A stretch of DNA of 64,000 nucleotides, from contig NZ_LT906436.1 in the NCBI RefSeq assembly GCF_900187225.1, positions 620,001 through 684,000 on the forward strand, in the 5' to 3' direction. The notes under the pieces were generated by a model. The model saw nothing but the letters and a program-made list of their open reading frames with translations. It was not told the DNA's origin and did no database searches. Each line of letters begins with the position of its first letter. The first letter of the stretch is position 1. This DNA is from Listeria monocytogenes. GTDB lineage: Bacteria > Bacillota > Bacilli > Lactobacillales > Listeriaceae. Made by a program: the position numbers and the translations under genes. Shown piece after piece: positions 59,153-64,000 of the stretch.

Positions 59153-59713
59153 ATAATACGGTGCCATAAATAAGTATACTAGTACGCCAGTTAAACTGAC
59201 ATATAGCCAAATCGGCATGGTCCAGCGAACGATTTTTTTGTGTTTCTCAATTTGCATCGTCCAGCCCCAAACAAGTGCAAATAGCGCGAGTGGAACGACG
59301 ATTGCCGCTAAGAAACTATGTGTAATTAAGATGAAAAAGTAGATTGGGCGGATAATTCCAGTTCCGCCAAATGTAGAAGTTTCTGCTGAAAGGTAATGGA
59401 AAGTTAAGTAAGATACTAAGAAGAAAAGCGTTGATGTAAATGCTGCTAAAATGAAACCACGGTGCATTTTAATGTTTTTCTTTTTTATAATTGCCCAAAG
59501 TGCAATAACTAAAAATACAAAGGTAAAACTATTAAAGATGGCGTTCATACGCGGGAAAATAGTAATGTCGAAATGCACTGCCCCTTGATATCCAATGGGT
59601 GAGAAGAAGAGTAGCAAAATCACCACAACCGCGACAAATGATATAATCATTATCGGCCAAAAATAGTTTTTTTCTGATGTCGGCTTTGTGAGTTTTTCTT
59701 TATTTTGTTCCAT
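59150..59713 (-). CDS. DUF420 (YozB-like) membrane protein
   Basis: A 187-residue membrane protein with about five helices: MNAIFNSFTFVFLVIALWAI, MHRGFILAAFTSTLFFLVSY and the C-terminal IVRWTMPIWLYVSLTGVLVY. The conserved His residues (KKNIKMHRG, LTFHYLS, ILITHSFLA) place it in DUF420, a heme/copper-linked or oxidase-assembly-related family near CtaG/YozB. GGGGG precedes the ATG by about 11 bases. It is monocistronic. Confidence 0.8.
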   Translation of the reverse strand: MEQNKEKLTKPTSEKNYFWPIMIISFVAVVVILLLFFSPIGYQGAVHFDITIFPRMNAIFNSFTFVFLVIALWAIIKKKNIKMHRGFILAAFTSTLFFLVSYLTFHYLSAETSTFGGTGIIRPIYFFILITHSFLAAIVVPLALFALVWGWTMQIEKHKKIVRWTMPIWLYVSLTGVLVYLFMAPYY

Positions 59714-59832
59714 GAAAAAAATAGCCCCCTAAATATAAAAATTGCTGTACTTCTTTCATTATACATGACGAACATAACGGATGCGAAAGATTGAGCTTTT
59801 AAGGTATAATGGTTGGGGAAAGGGTGTTTCTT

Positions 59833-60249
59833 ATGTCGATTATTGCAAGAGAACTAACGAAAGCGGAAGAAGCTGAAATTATCCGTTTAAAAGAAGAAGG
59901 CGAAGTAATGCTCCAAACGGACGGAACTCCAGAAGAGCGCATCGAGAAAATTACTGAGTACTTAAAAAATACCTCGCCAGACCCTGATTTAGCAGAAGAA
60001 CTAGGTTATATTTTAGGATCTTTGTACGGGGAGGCAGTACGTGAAAAGTATGGATGGCGCTGGCTGTTTGTCTCTGAAAATGATTTAGAAGGGTACGCGA
60101 TTACGTCGAAAGAGCATGGCTATACATTTATGGTGCATGATTATTTTATGCAAGTAATCGTTCAGAATAAGCCAGATAATAGTAAAATGCTATTTGAATT
60201 GATGGTTGATATGACTGGGAATCGAAATGATTTTCGGATGATTGGGTAA
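59833..60249 (+). CDS. DUF3806 family protein
   Basis: A 138-residue soluble acidic protein, MSIIARELTKAEEAEIIRLK, with the DUF3806-like pattern LGYILGSLYGEAVREKYGWRW followed by GYTFMVHDYFMQVIV. AAAGGGTG lies 8-9 bases before ATG 59833, and a TTG-type earlier start at 59809 is less likely. A DNA glycosylase gene starts 51 bp downstream and may be cotranscribed. Function unknown. Confidence 0.72.
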   Translation: MSIIARELTKAEEAEIIRLKEEGEVMLQTDGTPEERIEKITEYLKNTSPDPDLAEELGYILGSLYGEAVREKYGWRWLFVSENDLEGYAITSKEHGYTFMVHDYFMQVIVQNKPDNSKMLFELMVDMTGNRNDFRMIG

Positions 60250-60300
60250 GGAGAATAACTAGGAATAACTGTTTTTGATTCCTTTTCGAGGTGATGCAAG

Positions 60301-60936
60301 GTGAATGTAGACGAACAAAAAGTCCGGGTTTTAAATAATTTAGTGGAGCATTATGGTTATCAAGATTGGTGGGAAGCGGATAATCGTCTTGCTGATTGGC
60401 TCTCGATGATATTAATCCAGCGTACGACAGAGAAAAATGCCAAACAAGCATTAGCGAACCTTGGACCGCATTTAGATTTAGAAAGTTTAATTGAAATGGA
60501 TATGGCGACATTAGAAGAATACATCTATCCGGCTGGCTTTTATAAACAAAAAAGTATCTATATTAAAGCTCTTATCAAGTGGTTCCATGGCCACGGAGCT
60601 AGTTTAGATAAGTTCCAGACTTATTCAACAGAAGATTTACGAAAAGAGTTATTAGGCATAAAAGGTGTCGGGGAAGAAACGGCGGATGCGATGTTGCTGT
60701 ATATTTTTGAGCGGAATGTGTTTATTGCTGATTTATATGCCAGACGACTATTTTCGCGATTAGGTTTTGGCGAATATAAAACCTATGAACAAATGCGTGA
60801 AGAGTTTATGCCGATTACAGAGAATATCCCGCATAAATTATGCAAAGAATGGCATTCGGTCATTGATGTTCACGGGAAGCATTTCGGTAAAGATAAAGCG
60901 ATGGATGAATCGTGGTTGCTCGAATTTAGTAATTAA
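60301..60936 (+). CDS. HhH-GPD DNA glycosylase, MagIII-like (no Fe-S cluster)
   Basis: A 211-residue endonuclease III-fold glycosylase: LADWLSMILIQRTTEKNAKQ, HhH motif LLGIKGVGEETADAMLLYIF, and the catalytic Asp in VFIADLYARRL. The Lys of EndoIII (GVGRKTA) is Glu (GVGEETA), and the C-terminal 4Fe-4S Cys cluster is absent. That profile fits monofunctional glycosylases like H. pylori MagIII (3-methyladenine) rather than AP-lyase Nth. Start GTG 60301 with GAGGTG 7 bases upstream. It overlaps the convergent Rgg-like gene by 11 bp. Confidence 0.85.
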   Translation: MNVDEQKVRVLNNLVEHYGYQDWWEADNRLADWLSMILIQRTTEKNAKQALANLGPHLDLESLIEMDMATLEEYIYPAGFYKQKSIYIKALIKWFHGHGASLDKFQTYSTEDLRKELLGIKGVGEETADAMLLYIFERNVFIADLYARRLFSRLGFGEYKTYEQMREEFMPITENIPHKLCKEWHSVIDVHGKHFGKDKAMDESWLLEFSN

Positions 60937-61822
60937 GTATATCTATACCTTCTAATTGAATAAACTGGTCCAACAAGATTTCATACAAATAAGCAATTTC
61001 TTCAAAATGAAGGTCATTCATCAATTGAATGGCTTTTTTTGCTTGTGCGTACCCTTCTTTAATTTGATTGCTTTGCATTTTAAGTAAACCTTTTAAAAAA
61101 TTCGAGATGTTTCGGTAGAAAGCACTCTCATTATAGATACATAAGGAATCTAACAGGATGAGGAGTTTACTTGCAGAGGATAGTTGACCGCGGGAAATAA
61201 ATACTTCAATCGTATTAATTAAAAGGGTACATAAAACGCGCCTTGCTCGGTCATAATTTTTATAAGGTTGAATCGCTTTAATTACTTGATTCAAAAATTG
61301 AATTTGTAGATCTTCTTCAAAAAAATAAATAGAGTTAGCGCAAATCTTAAGTTCTTCTAGCGTCCACGTATCAATCGAAAATAAATATTTTTGAATGGTA
61401 CATTTATCTTTTGCAGTAATGACATCCACTGTGAATTCATGATATTTAAGCAAATGTTCAACCATTTTTATTCTCGAGCGGACAAATGCTTTCCATACTT
61501 CAACTAATTCTCCATCATGTTTAGAAAGTTCGCTGTATAATAGCTCCAAACTCTCTAAATCATAAATATTTCCTCGTTCTTGGTTCATGCACAAATAATT
61601 TTTTTCCGCGGATTTAGAAAGTTCTCGATGGATATAAAAAAATTCATCTAAATCCATATTCATTCGTTTTAATATTTTTTCAAACAAACTTAATGTGATA
61701 TCGTGTTTTCCTTTTTCAAATTCGATGGCGAAGGATTTGGAAATGATATTATCGTATAAATCTTTTTGATGTATTCCTTTTGAAGTACGTATATCTCTCA
61801 CTGTTTTACCATACCCAATCAT
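60926..61822 (-). CDS. Rgg/GadR/MutR-type regulator
   Basis: A 298-residue protein with an N-terminal XRE HTH (IGYGKTVRDIRTSKGIHQKD, then SFAIEFEKGKHDITLSLFEK) and an all-helical C-terminal domain of about 230 residues with repeated helices. The size and layout match the Rgg/PlcR-like (MutR-C) class, which respond to short peptides in streptococci. No short hydrophobic peptide gene was clearly seen. It diverges from an orphan OrfA-like gene across a perfect 20-bp palindrome (61936-61955). Confidence 0.82.
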   Translation of the reverse strand: MIGYGKTVRDIRTSKGIHQKDLYDNIISKSFAIEFEKGKHDITLSLFEKILKRMNMDLDEFFYIHRELSKSAEKNYLCMNQERGNIYDLESLELLYSELSKHDGELVEVWKAFVRSRIKMVEHLLKYHEFTVDVITAKDKCTIQKYLFSIDTWTLEELKICANSIYFFEEDLQIQFLNQVIKAIQPYKNYDRARRVLCTLLINTIEVFISRGQLSSASKLLILLDSLCIYNESAFYRNISNFLKGLLKMQSNQIKEGYAQAKKAIQLMNDLHFEEIAYLYEILLDQFIQLEGIDILNY

Positions 61823-61935
61823 TCAAGTTACTCCTTTTGATTCATAATTTAAATGAGGGCTGCATCTAAGGGGTTTGCAAGGAGTGTAACAGCCATTTTT
61901 CCTTTTAAATCGTAGCATAGAAAATTTGGCGGAAG

Positions 61936-61955
61936 AAGTCCTATTTTTAGGACTT
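61936..61955. promoter_or_regulatory. Perfect palindrome between the Rgg-like and OrfA-like genes
   Basis: AAGTCCTATTTTTAGGACTT has perfect 8-bp arms around four T residues. Too short of a U-tract to be a terminator in either direction, it looks like an operator in the divergent promoter region. The Rgg-like protein is the natural candidate binder; this is inferred. Confidence 0.55.
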
Positions 61956-62052
61956 TATGAAAAAATGATGGAAAAGCTTGGTATATTAGGAGTGGAGAAC
62001 AGATTCGTTTACATCTTTTTAGGATATTTAACTATAGAAAGAAGGAAGTTTT

Positions 62053-62337
62053 ATGGCTAAAGCAAAATATGAGGAAAATTTCAAAAAAAGTTTAGTTGCT
62101 TTATATCGCAGAGGAAAAACGAAGCATAGCATCTGCCAGGAATTTAACGTCCCTCACTCCACTTTTGGGAAATGGATTAAAAAGTTCAACAATGAGGAAA
62201 ATATTGAGTCGAACGAGATTTTGAATATATTGCAAGCGCAAGAACTAAAAAAGCAACGTGTGTTATTAGAAGAAGAATTGTCTATTTTAACGGAAGCGAT
62301 TGCTGTTTTTGAGAATCCGTTGCCTAAAAATAAATAA
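62053..62337 (+). CDS. Orphan IS3 OrfA-like HTH protein
   Basis: A 94-residue protein, MAKAKYEENFKKSLVALYRR, with the transposase_8 HTH (TKHSICQEFNVPHSTFGKWI) and a leucine-zipper tail (LKKQRVLLEEELSILTEAIA). OrfA of IS3/IS150 elements looks like this, but no OrfB, no DDE domain and no terminal repeats are nearby. It is therefore a domesticated or remnant gene. AAGGAAG precedes the ATG; it has its own terminator, and the frame is intact. Confidence 0.82.
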   Translation: MAKAKYEENFKKSLVALYRRGKTKHSICQEFNVPHSTFGKWIKKFNNEENIESNEILNILQAQELKKQRVLLEEELSILTEAIAVFENPLPKNK

Positions 62338-62356
62338 TTTAGTGAGTAATAGAGAA

Positions 62357-62388
62357 AAAACCTTAAGCACTAGCTTAAGGTTTTTTGC
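62357..62388 (+). terminator. Terminator after the OrfA-like gene
   Basis: AAAACCTTAAGC pairs with GCTTAAGGTTTT, then T residues; it may also serve the convergent gene. Confidence 0.9.
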
Positions 62389-62391
62389 AAA

Positions 62392-62700
62392 TTATTCTTC
62401 ATCAAAGGCATCTAAGGCAATAGGTAAAGCGCTTATTACCGTGTTCCCAACAGCAGGTAAGCCGACGAGAATGGCGCTAATGATTTCATCGCGAGTTGCA
62501 CCGTTTGATTTTGCCATTTTCACATGGAAAGGGAGTCCGCTTTCTAGGCGAGTGGCGGCCATGACAGCAATGTATGCTAGTTCTTCTGTTTTTTTATCGA
62601 GTTTACTTGCGGCATCTAGTTTATGTACGGTTTCCATCCAGGCAGATTGTACTTCGGGAGCTTCTTTCGCGAATACTTCAAATGATTTGCTTACTTTCAT
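62392..62700 (-). CDS. Carboxymuconolactone decarboxylase-like protein without CxxC
   Basis: A 102-residue CMD/AhpD-fold protein: MKVSKSFEVFAKEAPEVQSA, then ELAYIAVMAATRLESGLPFH and ATRDEIISAILVGLPAVGNT. The CxxC redox pair of AhpD, normally preceding the conserved His, is replaced (LESGLPFHVKMAK), so peroxidase activity is unlikely. AGGAG is better placed for ATG 62700 than for 62709. Convergent with the OrfA-like gene. Function unknown. Confidence 0.8.
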   Translation of the reverse strand: MKVSKSFEVFAKEAPEVQSAWMETVHKLDAASKLDKKTEELAYIAVMAATRLESGLPFHVKMAKSNGATRDEIISAILVGLPAVGNTVISALPIALDAFDEE

Positions 62701-62730
62701 TGAGGTCATCTCCTATTAGATTTTTATAAT

Positions 62731-62760
62731 AAAAAACCACCCAAACACTGGGCGGTTTTC
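62731..62760 (-). terminator. Terminator after the ThiD/PdxK gene
   Basis: On the minus strand ACCGCCCA pairs with TGGGTGGT, followed by T residues. Confidence 0.82.
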
Positions 62761-62763
62761 GTA

Positions 62764-63579
62764 TTATCTATTTTCTGCTTTATTATGAGCGCCATGCCAA
62801 ACAGGACCGATGAATTCGTTTAGTGCAAATCCACCTTTGATAGCTGCTGTGACAAAGTCTTTTGCTTTTGCGACAGCTTCTTCAACAGTTAAACCTTTTG
62901 CAAGTCCAGCTGTGATTGCTGCTGCGAAAGTACAACCAGCGCCGTGATTGTGGCTTGGAGAGATCTTTTCCACTTCATAGATAGTGAATTCTTTGCCATC
63001 ATAAAGTAGGTCGATTGCTTTATCGCTTTCTAGGGCTTTTCCGCCTTTGATAACAACGTATTTAGCGCCTAGTTCGATGATTTTTTTCGCTGCTGCTTTC
63101 ATATCATCTAAAGTAGTTAATTTGCCAAGGCCGGACAATTGGCCTGCTTCGAATAAGTTTGGTGTTGTGATTGTTGCTTTTGGTAATAGTAAGTCGCGGA
63201 TAGCTTCCGCGTTTTCTGGTTGGATTAATTCGTCTTCGCCTTTACAAACCATAACTGGGTCGATTACGACATTTTTTAAATCGTATTTGTCGATGGCTTC
63301 GCGTGTTGCTTTAATGATTTCAATTGAACCAAGCATACCTGTTTTCATTGCGTCAACTGGGCCGCCAGAAAGAATTGTTTTTAGTTGTTCACGAACAAGT
63401 TGCGCATCAATTGGAGTAACACCGTGCGCCCAGTTGTTGTCTGGGTCCATTGTTACAATTGTTGTGATCGCGCTAAAACCGTATGTGCCATATTCTTCAA
63501 ACGTTTTTAAGTCTGCTTGTAAACCAGCACCACCACTTGAATCAGAACCTGCAATAGTTAATGTTTTTTTGATTGTCAT
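62764..63579 (-). CDS. thiD: ThiD/PdxK-type hydroxymethylpyrimidine or pyridoxal kinase
   Basis: A 271-residue ribokinase-like enzyme: TIAGSDSSGGAGLQADLKTF at the N-terminus (substrate site), KTGMLGS, VIDPVMVCKGEDEL, and the ATP/anion hole GAGCTFAAAITAGLAKGL with catalytic Asp/Cys-type end. ThiD phosphorylates HMP and HMP-P for thiamine; some Firmicute homologues are pyridoxal kinases. GGAGG lies 9 bases before ATG 63579. It follows a HAD gene by 25 bp on the same strand. The two-function ambiguity is not resolved by sequence alone. Confidence 0.88.
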   Translation of the reverse strand: MTIKKTLTIAGSDSSGGAGLQADLKTFEEYGTYGFSAITTIVTMDPDNNWAHGVTPIDAQLVREQLKTILSGGPVDAMKTGMLGSIEIIKATREAIDKYDLKNVVIDPVMVCKGEDELIQPENAEAIRDLLLPKATITTPNLFEAGQLSGLGKLTTLDDMKAAAKKIIELGAKYVVIKGGKALESDKAIDLLYDGKEFTIYEVEKISPSHNHGAGCTFAAAITAGLAKGLTVEEAVAKAKDFVTAAIKGGFALNEFIGPVWHGAHNKAENR

Positions 63580-63604
63580 TCGTGTTTCCTCCTATAAATA
63601 AACT

Positions 63605-64000
63605 TTAGTCATTTGTTTCTAACATTTTATAGATGGCTGCTGCAACGCCGTGCTCATCATTCGAAAGAGTTACGTGTTCTGCAAGGTCTTTGACTTCTTC
63701 TTCGCCGTTACCCATAGCTACACTATAACCAGCCATTTTTAACATCGAAATATCATTCATATTATCTCCAATTGCAAAAGTTTCATCAAGTGTTACGCCT
63801 AATTTTTCTACGTAATATTGTAAAGAAATACCTTTTTGTGCTTCGCGGTGGGTGATTTCAATATTATCGGAGAAAGAAGATGTTACGGATAGTTCCGAAT
63901 CTTTTTCTAGTTTTTGTTTGGCTTTTGCAAGAATGTCTTTATCAGAAGAGAAGGAAATGAATTTTAGAATGGTTAAATCTTTATTGCCTAAAATACGCTC
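63605..64000 (-). CDS. Cof-type HAD hydrolase, C-terminal part (gene cut by window end)
   Basis: The minus strand gives 131 codons from the window edge to a TAA at 63605. The visible part includes ITHREAQKGISLQYYVEKLG (cap/HAD connection) and the motif IV loop IGDNMNDISMLKMAGYSVAM, followed by NDEHGVAAAIYKML at the end. This is the Cof/YwpJ (Hydrolase_3) group of sugar-phosphate or flavin/PLP phosphatases. It precedes the ThiD/PdxK gene by 25 bp in one operon; a vitamin-phosphate role is tempting but unproved. The N-terminal catalytic Asp lies outside. Confidence 0.88.
   Translation of the reverse strand, partial: ERILGNKDLTILKFISFSSDKDILAKAKQKLEKDSELSVTSSFSDNIEITHREAQKGISLQYYVEKLGVTLDETFAIGDNMNDISMLKMAGYSVAMGNGEEEVKDLAEHVTLSNDEHGVAAAIYKMLETND

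Noticed and set aside
62053-62337. Complete IS3 element
   Set aside because: No OrfB/DDE transposase and no terminal inverted repeats flank the OrfA-like gene.

Overview
The window is a 64 kb piece of a low-GC Firmicute chromosome and reads as Listeria sensu stricto, most like L. monocytogenes or L. innocua. This rests on recalled gene order, roughly the EGD-e lmo0597-lmo0663 stretch, and on hallmark genes: an internalin-like LPXTG protein, an LTA primase of the LtaP type, the FrvA heavy-metal ATPase behind a Fur box, and a Cof-HAD/ThiD pair at the end. No search was run, so species and locus equivalences are from memory. Most genes have a strong AGGAGG-type ribosome binding site, and many convergent pairs share one bidirectional terminator.

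Layout. 1-6 kb: a cut Crp/Fnr regulator behind a near-perfect Fur-like box, the biotin S-component BioY behind a BirA-type operator, a PadR/DUF1700/DUF4097 envelope-stress style operon, small membrane proteins and a MATE exporter. 6-15 kb: a MarR-controlled heterodimeric ABC exporter with one degenerate ATP site, a rhodanese, an LPXTG leucine-rich-repeat protein with a candidate SigB promoter, and an azoreductase diverging from a MarR/oxidoreductase pair. 15-25 kb: a membrane-anchored glycerophosphodiesterase, a lipoprotein, a Ser/Thr kinase with DFD in place of DFG facing an HTH gene, small metabolic and membrane genes, an SGNH hydrolase/GNAT pair and a DUF6044 polytopic protein. 25-30 kb: a 1582-residue LPXTG adhesin with four CnaB-type repeats. 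31-36.3 kb: a fructose-family PTS operon (PRD regulator, IIA, IIC, IIB) ending in a lone GatZ/KbaZ-type protein. 36-38 kb: a HAD phosphatase and an Rrf2/methyltransferase pair.

The main accessory feature is at 38.37-41.19 kb. A tRNA-Ser(CGA) gene is followed on its 5' side by a decayed tyrosine integrase, a V8-like glutamyl endopeptidase split by an in-frame amber codon, a small lipoprotein, and an exact 24-bp direct repeat of the tRNA 5' part. This has the structure of a small, probably immobile, integrated element.

41-64 kb returns to core Listeria genes: a DUF3267 metalloprotease, an aldo-keto reductase, a candidate small RNA ahead of the Fur-boxed FrvA ATPase, a transaldolase-family aldolase, LtaP, an amino-acid permease, a catechol-dioxygenase-like VOC protein, CorA, two GntR regulators flanking a YhgE/Pip giant, a PPP phosphatase, a MagIII-like DNA glycosylase, an Rgg-type regulator facing an orphan IS3 OrfA-like gene across a perfect palindrome, and a HAD-ThiD/PdxK operon cut by the window end. 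No CRISPR array, rRNA or complete prophage was seen.
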